Assembly: GCA_963773315.1 (NCBI GenBank)
Contig: CAVZAF010000006.1
Span: forward strand, 62,001 to 126,000
From: DATKAS01 sp963773315
GTDB taxonomy: Bacteria; Actinomycetota; Acidimicrobiia; Acidimicrobiales; DATKAS01
Length of the DNA stretch: 64,000 nt
Reading direction: 5' to 3'
Positions within the stretch are counted from its first letter, which is position 1; every line of letters begins with the position of its first letter. Positions 45,487 through 55,425 of the stretch are shown one piece after another. Made by a program: the position numbers and the translations under genes. Under the pieces are notes generated by a model. The model worked only from the letters and a program-made list of their open reading frames with translations, did not search any database and was not told the origin of the DNA.

Positions 45487-46192
45487 TCACCCAACGTGAC
45501 CGTGCACCAGGCCGGATCGGAGCGCGGCGAGGAGCACACCGGCGGCCACCGCGGCGGTCTCGGCGCGGAGCACGCTGGGACCGAGCCCGACGCGAGGGAG
45601 GCCGGACTCGAGCTCTCGGTCGGACCAGCCACCCTCGGGTCCGACGAGGACGGTAGGTCGAGCGAGCGAAGGCGCGTCACCGCCCGGGTGAGCGAGGCAG
45701 ACGCCGTCGAGCGCCAAGGCGTCAGCGAAGGTGAGAGGTGCCGCGACCTCCGGCAGGTAGCACTGCCGAGATTGCATTGCCGCTTCGCGGCTGATCCGCC
45801 GCAGCCGGTCGAGCTGATGCTCGATGCGAGCGGCCGGCCACACCACGACCGAACGCTCCGCGACGAGCGGCACGATCGTGTCGGCCCCGACCTCGGTCAG
45901 CTTCTGCACGACCCACTCGGGCCGATCGCCCTTGACGGGAGCGAAGACCACGGTGATCGCCGGCTCAGCGCGCGCGACGAACGTGATCTCCCCCGCGGGT
46001 TCGAGCGGATCAGCGAAGCGCGCCCGCGCGCCACCGGCCCGCGCCGTCCGAGACCGTGAGCGGATCACCGGGACGGACCCGAAGGACGGAGAGGTGATGT
46101 CGGTCTGGATCCGAGAGGACGAGATGATCGAGGTCGTCCACGAAGACGTGCGGACCGGCGACCCCTGAGCCGGGCCGCCCGTCAGGGATCAC
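45487..46192 (-). CDS. rsmE: 16S rRNA m3U1498 methyltransferase, apparent +1 frameshift
   Basis: RsmE methylates U1498 in 16S rRNA. The N-terminal PUA-like part is readable from GTG 46192 (PHVFVDDLDHLVLSDPDRHH, VLRVRPGDPLTVSDG) until a TGA at 46010-46012. The SPOUT methyltransferase part lies in another frame (FADPLEPAGEITFVARAEP to the stop), with EWVVQKLTEVGADTIVPL and VLVGPEGGWSDREL, the AdoMet knot. The switch lies within the GC run at 46018-46033. The span is 3n+1 and would give about 234 residues, normal for RsmE. The GTG overlaps the dnaJ stop in GTGA. A single extra base in the assembly is the simplest explanation. Confidence 0.85.
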
Positions 46193-47295
46193 TTGAACGC
46201 AGAGCGGATCTTCGAGAAGAGCCCGGTCTCGGCCGGCGCGACGTCTTCTCCGCGCTCGTCCGCGAGCTGACGAAGCAGGTCTTCCTCTTCACGAGACAGG
46301 CGCGTCGGCGTCTCGACCTTCACGCGCACGAGCACATCGCCGCGGGAACGACCACCCAGGTGGGGTACGCCTCGACCCCGCAGCTTGAACACCCGGCCCG
46401 TCTGCGTGCCGGCAGGGAGCACGAGGTCTTCTGTGCCGTCGAGCGTGTCGATCGTGAGATGCGCTCCGAGCGCCGCCTGCGTGAACGCGATCGGAAGGTC
46501 GCAGACGAGGTCGACGCCATCTCGCGTGAAGCGGTCGTGCGCGCGCACCCGCACGTGGACGTAGAGGTCGCCGGCCGCGCCGCGCCTCGGGCCCACTGCG
46601 CCGCGCCCCGTCAACCGCAGCGTCGACCCGTTGTCGACGCCGGCCGGGACATCGACCTGGTACGTGCGCTCCTCGATCAGCCTCCCCTCACCTCGGCAAC
46701 GCTCACACGGTGCGGCGATGACCTCGCCCATGCCTCCGCACTGCGTGCACGGTCCCGCGGTGACCATCTGCCCGAGGATCGACTGACGCACACGGCGCAC
46801 CTGACCCGAGCCGTTGCACTCGTAGCAGGTGACCGGCCGCGTGCCTTCGGCCGCGCCCGACCCGTCACAGACGTCGCAGGTGACCGCGGTGCGCACGGAG
46901 ATGGGCGCCTGCGCGCCGAACACCGCTTGCTCGAGGTCGAGGTCGACGACGACCTCGAGGTCTGAGCCGCGTGGCGGACCGCTCGGGCCGCGACTGCCTC
47001 CGCCGAACCCGCCGCCGAAGAACGCATCGAAGAGGTCGCCGAGCCCACCGAGGTTCGCGTCACCGGCGGTGGCACCGACCCCTTCGGGACCGAACCGGTC
47101 GTAGCGCTCACGCCGCTCGGGATTCGAGAGCACTTCGTACGCGAGCGCGACCTCCTTGAACTTCGCCTCGGCTTCGGGCGAGTCGGGGTTCGCGTCGGGA
47201 TGCAGCTCGCGAGCGAGGCGGCGGAACGCCTTCTTGATGTCGTCGCTGCTCGCGTCGCGAGGGACGCCGAGCGCTTCGTAGTAGTCCGCCGGCAC
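46189..47295 (-). CDS. dnaJ: Chaperone DnaJ
   Basis: A 368-residue type I Hsp40. The J domain (residues 3-65) includes the HPD tripeptide in LARELHPDANPD. A Gly/Phe-rich linker follows (FDAFFGGGFGGGSRG). The four zinc repeats are CDVCDGSG, CYECNGSG, CTQCGGMG and CERCRGEG. It stimulates DnaK ATPase. It is 9 bp downstream of hrcA, the usual arrangement for the DnaJ2 copy in actinobacteria, and its stop overlaps the rsmE start. Confidence 0.96.
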   Translation of the reverse strand: MPADYYEALGVPRDASSDDIKKAFRRLARELHPDANPDSPEAEAKFKEVALAYEVLSNPERRERYDRFGPEGVGATAGDANLGGLGDLFDAFFGGGFGGGSRGPSGPPRGSDLEVVVDLDLEQAVFGAQAPISVRTAVTCDVCDGSGAAEGTRPVTCYECNGSGQVRRVRQSILGQMVTAGPCTQCGGMGEVIAAPCERCRGEGRLIEERTYQVDVPAGVDNGSTLRLTGRGAVGPRRGAAGDLYVHVRVRAHDRFTRDGVDLVCDLPIAFTQAALGAHLTIDTLDGTEDLVLPAGTQTGRVFKLRGRGVPHLGGRSRGDVLVRVKVETPTRLSREEEDLLRQLADERGEDVAPAETGLFSKIRSAFK

Positions 47296-47304
47296 GAATC
47301 GAAC

Positions 47305-48300
47305 CTAGCCCTCGCTGAGCCGTTGACCGAGGCGCCGGCTCACGATCGCCACGGATGCGAGCGCCTGCTCGTAGTTCATGCGGGTCGGGCCCACGACGCC
47401 GATCGAGCCCGCGGGCTCGCCGTCGATCTCGAACGGAGCCACGACGACGGAGCAGGCCGCGAGCTGCTCGAGCCCGAGCTCTGATCCGATCGCCACGCTC
47501 AAGCCGCGGTCGAGGATGTCGCGCACGAGCGACACGACGACGTATTGCTCCTCGAGGGTGCGGAGCACCGCGCGCACCGTCTCGACCGCGTCGAAGGCCT
47601 CGGCCATGCGCGCGACGCCGCCGACGTAGATCGGTTCCACCGCACGGGTGCCGGTGAGCGCGGCGTGAGCGGCGTCGACCAGTCCGTCGACCGAGGCATC
47701 ACCTGTGGGCGGGATCACCACACGAGCGCTCGCGGTGGCACCGACCATCGCTCGCGCGAGGTGGGACGACGCGACGGCGATCTGGTCGTCCGCGAGCTCG
47801 GCGCCGAGCTCGATGGTCTGGCGCTCGACGGCGCCGTTCGAGAGCACGGTGACGGCCAGCACGACCCGCGACGACAGCCCGACGAGCTGCACGCTGCGGA
47901 TGGTCGCTTGTTCGAGCGGTGCCCCGACCACCACGGCGGCGTGGTCGGTCAGGCGAGTCAGCAGCTGGCTGGTGTCGAAGAGCATCTGCTCGAGCGCGCC
48001 GTGCGCGTTCGAGAAGAACGACCTCACTTGCAGCGCGCGGCCGGAGTCGAGCGGACCCGGCCGAGCGATCGAATCGACGAAGAATCGATATCCCTTGTCG
48101 GTGGGCACGCGGCCCGCGCTCGTGTGTGGCTGGTGGAGGTAGCCCTCGGACTCGAGCACCGCCATGTCGTTGCGGACGGTCGCGGCGGACACCTCGACGC
48201 CGGCTGCTCCGAGCACATGGTTCGACCCGACCGGCTGTGCCGTGCGGATGTACTCCTGCACGATCGCCTGAAGGATCGCGGCCTTTCGCTCGTCCAACAC
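47305..48300 (-). CDS. hrcA: Heat-shock repressor HrcA
   Basis: A 331-residue HrcA. The winged helix includes EYIRTAQPVGSNHVLGAAGV and VSAATVRNDMAVLESEGYL, and the rest has the GAF-like dimer and core domains. It represses chaperone genes by binding CIRCE. I find no CIRCE inverted repeat upstream of this operon, so its targets are probably groE genes elsewhere. GTG 48300 has TAACAT 7 nt upstream, consistent with a leaderless message for hrcA-dnaJ-rsmE. Confidence 0.95.
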   Translation of the reverse strand: MLDERKAAILQAIVQEYIRTAQPVGSNHVLGAAGVEVSAATVRNDMAVLESEGYLHQPHTSAGRVPTDKGYRFFVDSIARPGPLDSGRALQVRSFFSNAHGALEQMLFDTSQLLTRLTDHAAVVVGAPLEQATIRSVQLVGLSSRVVLAVTVLSNGAVERQTIELGAELADDQIAVASSHLARAMVGATASARVVIPPTGDASVDGLVDAAHAALTGTRAVEPIYVGGVARMAEAFDAVETVRAVLRTLEEQYVVVSLVRDILDRGLSVAIGSELGLEQLAACSVVVAPFEIDGEPAGSIGVVGPTRMNYEQALASVAIVSRRLGQRLSEG

Positions 48301-48443
48301 ATCACGGATGTTACCGACGTACCTCGAAGGCCCCACGGCTTCCGCTTCGTCGCCTCTTCCCCTCGCTCACCAGCCCGGTTATCGTTCCGCACGGGAAACG
48401 GGGGTGTGCCCTCTGGGACGGAGTCTCATCGAGGAGCGCGCGC

Positions 48444-48992
48444 GTGTCCGTAGACCAGACGACGACCAGCCGGTTGACATCGCTCGCCGACGAGCTGGCG
48501 CAAGCGCAGTCAGGCACAGGCTTCGTCTACTCGTGCCTCGCTCGCCTCGTCGAAGCCCTCGACCTCGATCAGGCGATCGCCGTCGTGGATCGAGATGGCC
48601 TCATGCAGGTGTTCAACCGCGACGCTCGCCCGCTCACCGTAGGGTGGGAGCGTCACATCGCGCTGAGCCGCACGCTCGGGATCCACACCGTGCCCGACCG
48701 GCCGGCGCAGTCGGACCTGCTCGCCGAGGCCCACCACCTCTGCGCCGTCGCACTGCGCCTCGCGCAGAGCCGAGGCGATGATCTCGAGTCGATGCTCCGT
48801 GACCTCGGAGGGATCGTCGCCGTCGGCCACGAGACGAACGCCGCATCCACGACGGTCCAGGTGCTCGTCGATGCCAGCCGCGCGCCGGCCCGCGTCCGCG
48901 AGGTCGTCCGCAAGATGGCTCGCGCGGCGACCGACGGCCCCCTCGTGCTCGAAGTGATCGTGCACGAGCCGGCGCGCCTTCGCTCCGTCTAG
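48444..48992 (+). CDS. Conserved-looking protein of unknown function, GAF/PAS-like N-terminus
   Basis: A 182-residue soluble protein I do not recognise. It begins SVDQTTTSRLTSLADELAQA. The stretch LVEALDLDQAIAVVDRDGLM resembles a GAF or PAS strand-helix but the rest does not confirm it. No membrane segment is seen. GTG 48444 is supported by GAGGAG 7 nt upstream. It is divergent from hrcA with 143 bp between. Codon use and third-position G+C match a real gene. Confidence 0.65.
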   Translation: MSVDQTTTSRLTSLADELAQAQSGTGFVYSCLARLVEALDLDQAIAVVDRDGLMQVFNRDARPLTVGWERHIALSRTLGIHTVPDRPAQSDLLAEAHHLCAVALRLAQSRGDDLESMLRDLGGIVAVGHETNAASTTVQVLVDASRAPARVREVVRKMARAATDGPLVLEVIVHEPARLRSV

Positions 48993-49067
48993 TGCCGCGT
49001 CAGGCAACGTTTGCCCTGTCTTCCAACCGCAGATTGTGAACAGCACACTTCGTGCTGACCTCATCGC

Positions 49068-49937
49068 TCACGCGAACGGCACGGCGAAGTCGCAGTAGGG
49101 GGGGCTCGTCTCAGTGACCGGCTCGCTCGCGAGGTAGGTAATTCGCATGCCGAGATCCTCGGGCTTGAGGGCGAGACCTACAGGGTCGATCCCGTGCTCG
49201 ACCGCCCAAGCCTCCAAAGCCTCCGACGCGAGCTGCCATTGCGCGCCTGGGTTCCCACCCGGGCCGCCCGGCAGCGCCTCGTTCGGTAGCGCGACGTACG
49301 CCTCGCGATGTGCGGGTTCGGTCCGCAAGGTCAATTCCGGGTAGTGCGATGCAAGCGCCTTCGCCGTTTCCTCAGGGACCGGCTTGCACCATTCAACGGG
49401 GCCGTCGCTGTCGGCGCTCACTTCACTCCAGTAGATGGAGAACATCGCGCCTTCTCGCCCGTTCATCTTCGGTAGCGGTCGCTCGCGCAGGATCGCGACG
49501 AACTCCTTTCCGAGCGCCCACGCGCCCTGTTCGTCGACATTGCGCTTCAGGCAGAGCAGGCTCCGCTCGGGAATCTCTCGTGTGGCGACTTCGTACATCA
49601 CGGACCTCTTTCCACTCAGTCGGTTGACGAGGTACTCGGCGAGCTCTCGGCGCGCGTCGTGTGCGGAGTCGACCTCCCGCCAGTGCGCCGCTATCCGCTC
49701 TGCGGCATCAACCGGATCGCAAACGAGAAGTTCCTTGATCGCGGCGAGTGGCAATTCGAGCTGACGCAACATCGCGACAAGGCGGGCTGCTTCGAGCTGC
49801 GCGACGTCGTAGTACCGATAGCCGGAGGCTTCGTCGACACGCGCGGGAACCAGTACGCCAAGCTCGTCGTAGAGGCGGAGAGCCTTAACCGACAGACGCG
49901 ACCGTCGTGCGAACTCGCCGATGCTGAGTTCTTCCAC
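49068..49937 (-). CDS. MerR family regulator with GyrI-like effector domain
   Basis: A 289-residue BmrR-like regulator. The MerR winged helix is LSIGEFARRSRLSVKALRLY followed by EASGYRYYDVAQLEAARLVA. A coiled coil follows, then a GyrI-like small-molecule domain from about residue 115. No cysteine cluster for metal binding is seen, so it is a drug- or metabolite-type member. Its promoter has the 19-bp spacer typical of MerR control. The coding sequence looks somewhat richer in A+T than its neighbours, which could mean later acquisition, but this is only an impression. Confidence 0.88.
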   Translation of the reverse strand: MEELSIGEFARRSRLSVKALRLYDELGVLVPARVDEASGYRYYDVAQLEAARLVAMLRQLELPLAAIKELLVCDPVDAAERIAAHWREVDSAHDARRELAEYLVNRLSGKRSVMYEVATREIPERSLLCLKRNVDEQGAWALGKEFVAILRERPLPKMNGREGAMFSIYWSEVSADSDGPVEWCKPVPEETAKALASHYPELTLRTEPAHREAYVALPNEALPGGPGGNPGAQWQLASEALEAWAVEHGIDPVGLALKPEDLGMRITYLASEPVTETSPPYCDFAVPFA

Positions 49938-49981
49938 TTCTCATACTTCCTGGTCGTCGAGCCGGACAACCCGACGTATCG

Positions 49982-50012
49982 AGTGTGTGGCCTCCCCCAG
50001 GGGGAGAGTCAA
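49982..50012 (-). promoter_or_regulatory. MerR-type promoter with 19-bp spacer and operator
   Basis: On the minus strand TTGACT (50012-50007) and CACACT (49987-49982) are separated by exactly 19 bp. The spacer contains a perfect palindrome CTCCCCC-A-GGGGGAG (49992-50006). An over-long spacer holding a dyad is the defining feature of promoters activated by DNA distortion by MerR proteins. It lies 45 bp upstream of the MerR start, so autoregulation is expected. Confidence 0.85.
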
Positions 50013-50026
50013 GGCCGCGCTTCTCG

Positions 50027-51808
<1,782 letters not shown>

Positions 51809-51909
51809 GACCAGGTCGACGCTACCAACGCGACCCCTGTTCACCGGTGCCGGCTTGGGAGGCGAAGGCCGCGCTGGTAGCCTTGTGCGGCTCACTCGAA
51901 GGGATCTCT

Positions 51910-52170
51910 GTGGCGAACATCAAGAGCCAGAAGAAGCGCAACATCCAGAACGCGAAGCGTGCCGAGCGGAACAAGGCGGTCCGCTCCGAGCTGAAGACCC
52001 GCGTCAAGGCCGCGGTCCGCACCTGGAGCTCCGGCGACGATGCCGATGCCGCCACCAAGCTGGCTCAGCAGCGCCTCGACAAGGCTGCCGCCAAGGGGAT
52101 CATCCACAAGAACCAGGCGGCCCGGCGCAAGTCGCGCCTCATGAAGAAGCTGGCCGCCGAGCAGTCCTAG
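51910..52170 (+). CDS. rpsT: 30S ribosomal protein S20
   Basis: An 86-residue basic protein starting ANIKSQKKRNIQNAKRAERN and ending KNQAARRKSRLMKKLAAEQ, the S20 signature. It binds the 5' domain of 16S rRNA. The GTG start follows AAGGGA with suitable spacing, and TAGCCT about 30 bp upstream may be the -10. It is divergent from lepA. Its last 32 bp overlap the end of the convergent holA gene. Confidence 0.96.
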   Translation: MANIKSQKKRNIQNAKRAERNKAVRSELKTRVKAAVRTWSSGDDADAATKLAQQRLDKAAAKGIIHKNQAARRKSRLMKKLAAEQS

Positions 52171-53152
52171 CCGCTGGCCTCCGGGCCCCGGCCGCGCCAC
52201 CCCCGAGGCGCGACAACCTCGCGACGAGCACCTCGAGAAGCAGCTGGTCCGGCCATTCGACGCGTCCGCGCATGTCGAGGTCCGCGCCTGCCAGCAGCTC
52301 GTAGGCCCTCGCCACCCCCTGCGGCCCGAGCCGGCGCGCCTGATCGAGTGCCTTGCGCGCAGGAAAGGTCGAGCCCTTGAGGTTCAGCAGCGCGGCGGCC
52401 GACTTCTCGTCCGTCGCGTCGCTGCCCGACAGTCGCAGCACGCGGCTGTAGTGACCCGAGAGGGTCGCCAGGATCTGGAGCGGATGCCGTTCGCCGCCGC
52501 CGATCATCCGGCCCAGCCGATCGAGCGCAGCCGCGGTGTCGCCGCGGTCGATCGCGTCGGTGAGCTCCCACGGCGGCACTCCGCCGGCCTCGCCCAAGAA
52601 GGGCTCGACCTCGTCCTCACCGAGACGCGCTCCCGGCCCGTAGGTCGCCTCGAGGCCGTCGAGCAGCGCAGGGAGCCGGCCGAGGTCCTCACCGAGCCGA
52701 TCGGTGACGAGGTCGCGCGCGGACGCGTCGAGCTTCACCCCCGCCGTGTCGAACTGCTCCTTGAGCCACTCACGTGCGGCGCGACCCGGGTCGGTGTCGG
52801 TGATCTCGCCCTTCTGCTTCTTCACCGCGTCGACGAGCGCGCGGTGCACCGTGCCTCCGGCCACCAGCACCAGCTCGGTGGTGTCGAGCGGATCGGCGAC
52901 GTAGTCGATCAAGGGAGCGACGTCGTCCTGTCGTGTGAATTGCTCGATGTGGCGAGCGACGACGACTCGACGGCTCGTGAGGAAGGGCGGCGTGCGCGCC
53001 GCGTCGACGATGCGGGCGACCTCGTAGTCGTCCTCGGTGATGTCGTCGACCACGAGCGCGCGGTCCTCGTCGCCGACGAGCTCGTGGACCAGCGAGCTCA
53101 CGGCATCGGCGAGGAGCGCGGGATCACCACCCCGCAGGAGGTGGACGCTCAT
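52139..53152 (-). CDS. holA: DNA polymerase III delta subunit
   Basis: A 337-residue HolA, the clamp-loader subunit that opens the beta sliding clamp. The start SVHLLRGGDPALLADAVSSL is typical of the actinobacterial form, and the AAA+-like fold follows with TELVLVAGGTVHRALVDAVK and LPALLDGLEATYGPGARL. The ATG overlaps the FolP2-like stop in ATGA. Adjacency to comEC is conserved in many bacteria. Confidence 0.93.
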   Translation of the reverse strand: MSVHLLRGGDPALLADAVSSLVHELVGDEDRALVVDDITEDDYEVARIVDAARTPPFLTSRRVVVARHIEQFTRQDDVAPLIDYVADPLDTTELVLVAGGTVHRALVDAVKKQKGEITDTDPGRAAREWLKEQFDTAGVKLDASARDLVTDRLGEDLGRLPALLDGLEATYGPGARLGEDEVEPFLGEAGGVPPWELTDAIDRGDTAAALDRLGRMIGGGERHPLQILATLSGHYSRVLRLSGSDATDEKSAAALLNLKGSTFPARKALDQARRLGPQGVARAYELLAGADLDMRGRVEWPDQLLLEVLVARLSRLGGGAAGARRPAARTARRPASS

Positions 53153-54000
53153 GCAGGCTCCTCCCCATCTGTCTGCGTCTCGAGCAGCGCGGCGAGCACA
53201 TCGGCGGTGCGGCGCGCTCCCTTCACGTCGTGGGCCCGCAGGATGCGACAGCCGAGCGTGATGCCGAGCGCGTGGGCGGCGATCGTCGCCTCGCGCCGCT
53301 CCCCCACTTCGAGCTCGAGCAGCACGCCGAGGAACCTCTTGTTCGACGCAGACAGCAAGACCGGGTAGCCGAGCGCGACGAGCGCTGCGGACGCGCGCAG
53401 CAGCACGAGCGACTGTGGCTCGCTCTTGCCGAGGTCGAGGCCCGCGTCGACGATAACCCGCTCTCGTGGGATGCCGGCCTGTTCGGCGCGCGCCGCACGC
53501 TCGGCGCAGAACGACACGACCGCTTCGACGACATCGTCGTACACGGGGTTCGGATCGGGCACACGCGGGGCGAGACGGATGTGGGTCGCTACGACGGACG
53601 CGCCCGCGGCCGCGGCCACCGACAGGTACTCCGGGTCGGCGAAGCCGCTGATGTCGTTGCCGACGACCGCGCCGACGCCGTACGCGGCCTTCGCGACCGA
53701 TGCTCGCCAGGTGTCGACGGAGACGGGGACGTCGAACCGAGCGCAAAGCGCCTCGATCGCGGGGACGACGCGCTCGAGCTCCTCGGCCTCGCTCACCTCG
53801 TCGCCGGGGCCTGCCTTCACTCCGCCGACGTCGAGCAGGTCGGCGCCTTCGATCACGAGGTGCTCGGCCTTCCGCAGGAAGTCGTCGAACCGGTAGTAGC
53901 CGCCCTGGTCGAAGAACGAGTCAGGCGTGCGGTTCAGGATGCCCATCACGAGGGACCGGGTGGTGATGTCGAACCGACTTCCGCCGAGGTCCACCTCCAC
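53149..54000 (-). CDS. folP: Dihydropteroate synthase-like protein (FolP2 type)
   Basis: A 283-residue TIM-barrel protein of the DHPS family. It has GILNRTPDSFFDQGG, but the segment that in true DHPS reads GGESTRPG is DVGGVKAGPGDEVS. That replacement, together with SVDTWRASVAKAAYGVGA and LSASNKRFLG, matches mycobacterial FolP2 (Rv1207), which is reported not to complement for DHPS activity. A folate role should therefore not be assumed. The start is GTG 54000 (GTG 53994 is possible), inside the comEC 3' end. It is coupled to holA. Confidence 0.82.
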   Translation of the reverse strand: MEVDLGGSRFDITTRSLVMGILNRTPDSFFDQGGYYRFDDFLRKAEHLVIEGADLLDVGGVKAGPGDEVSEAEELERVVPAIEALCARFDVPVSVDTWRASVAKAAYGVGAVVGNDISGFADPEYLSVAAAAGASVVATHIRLAPRVPDPNPVYDDVVEAVVSFCAERAARAEQAGIPRERVIVDAGLDLGKSEPQSLVLLRASAALVALGYPVLLSASNKRFLGVLLELEVGERREATIAAHALGITLGCRILRAHDVKGARRTADVLAALLETQTDGEEPA

Positions 54001-55368
54001 GGCGGCGAACCTAGCCGTCGCCACCGTCGGCGCACCCAGCCCGCGCCGGCCACCATCGCGAGAGCGCACGCGACGATGGCGACACGAGCGTCGATCGAAA
54101 TCGACGGAAGCGCGGCAGCGAAGCGCGCGACGCCGTCGACCCAGCCGATCGCCACGCGCGTCGGCCAGTGGACAACCCGCGCGGCGCGCTCCCCGAGCAA
54201 CCCAGCCGGCAGCCCGGCGACGAGGCCCCACATCATGAGCGGCCCCACCACCGGCGCGACGAGCAGGTTGGCGGGCAGCGCCGCGAGCGGGATCGAGCCG
54301 AACACCGGGATCGCGACAGGAGCGACGCCGATCTGCGCGGCGGATGTCACGCCGAGGGCTTCGGCGAACCAGCGCGGACCCGGGCAGCGACGCGTCAGCG
54401 GCCCGGAGAGCAGCAGGATGCCGAGCGACGCGCCGACCGACAGGCGGAAGCCGACCGACCAGATGAGGAACGGGTCGACGAGCACGAGGCCTGCTGTCGC
54501 GAGCGCGAGCAGGCGGAGCCCGGACGCGGGCCGTCCCGAGGCCTGCGCGACCGCGGCGAGACCGGCCATCGCGCTCGCGCGCGAGCACCGAGGGCTCGAA
54601 CCGCGTGACCGTGGCGAAGAACGCGATCACGCCGATGGCCGCGAGCGCACGCCCGTGGAGGCGCAGCCGCCGCACGAGAGGCGACGCGGCCGCGAGCACG
54701 AACGCGACGTTCTCGCCCGAGACGGCAAGCAGATGGGTCAACCCCGAAGCCTGGAACCGCGCCGCGGTCTCAGGGTCGACGCCTCGCCGGTCACCGACGA
54801 CGAACCCCAGGTAGAGCGCTCGCGCCCGCAGGGGGAGGACCTGTGCGCCACGGCCCAACGTGCGGTGCACCCAGTTGGCGGCGCGGTTGACCGGACTCGC
54901 GGGCGCAGATGCGACGACGCTGTCGACGGTCAGCCGGCCGACCACGTGGCGGTGCGCGTCACGCTGACGAGAACGTTCAGGCACCGGGCGCACCACCCCC
55001 GCGACCTCGACGCGCTCCCCCGCGAGGAAGTCGTCGATCGCGCGAGCCGCGTCGCCGTGAGCCCAGAGGTCGACGTGTCGGCGTCCCATCCGCACGACCA
55101 CCTCGACGCCGCCGGGCGCGGGCGCAGGGTCGCCGAGCAGTGTCACCCATCCGCTGAAGCGCTGCGCACGCATGGTCGCTGCGCCGGCTTCCGCCCGCGC
55201 CGCGAGTCCCGATGCGAGCAACGCACATCCGACGACGAGCAGCAGGGGCCACCGCGCGACGAGCGCCAGCGCTGCACCGGCGGCCCCGAGCCAGAGCGGG
55301 ACCGGATGGCTGATCGCGGCGCCGAGGACGGCGGCGGCCGCAAGGACGATGGTCGCGAGATCGGACAC
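53946..55368 (-). CDS. comEC: ComEC/Rec2-type DNA-uptake channel, short form, apparent +1 frameshift
   Basis: ComEC forms the inner-membrane channel for single-stranded DNA import. The N-terminal DUF4131-like part and the start of the Competence domain (GLTHLLAVSGENVAFVLAAA, TVTRFEPSVLAR) are in one frame. The continuation MAGLAAVAQASGRPASGLRL through the remaining helices is in another. The switch lies in the GCGCGCG run at about 54575-54585. Removing one base gives PSVLARSAMAGLA, matching the usual PSVLRAxxMA spacing. The restored protein is about 473 residues and ends after the membrane helices, lacking the metallo-beta-lactamase domain. GGAGG at 55376-55380 favours GTG 55368 over 55374. 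Confidence 0.82.
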
Positions 55369-55425
55369 GCGCACCCCTCCACCGAGAGACGGCTGGGAGG
55401 GGAAGTGAAGGCAGGACGCTACACG

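Noticed and set aside
48301..48443. CIRCE operator upstream of hrcA
   Set aside because: No TTAGCACTC-N9-GAGTGCTAA-like inverted repeat is present in the gap.
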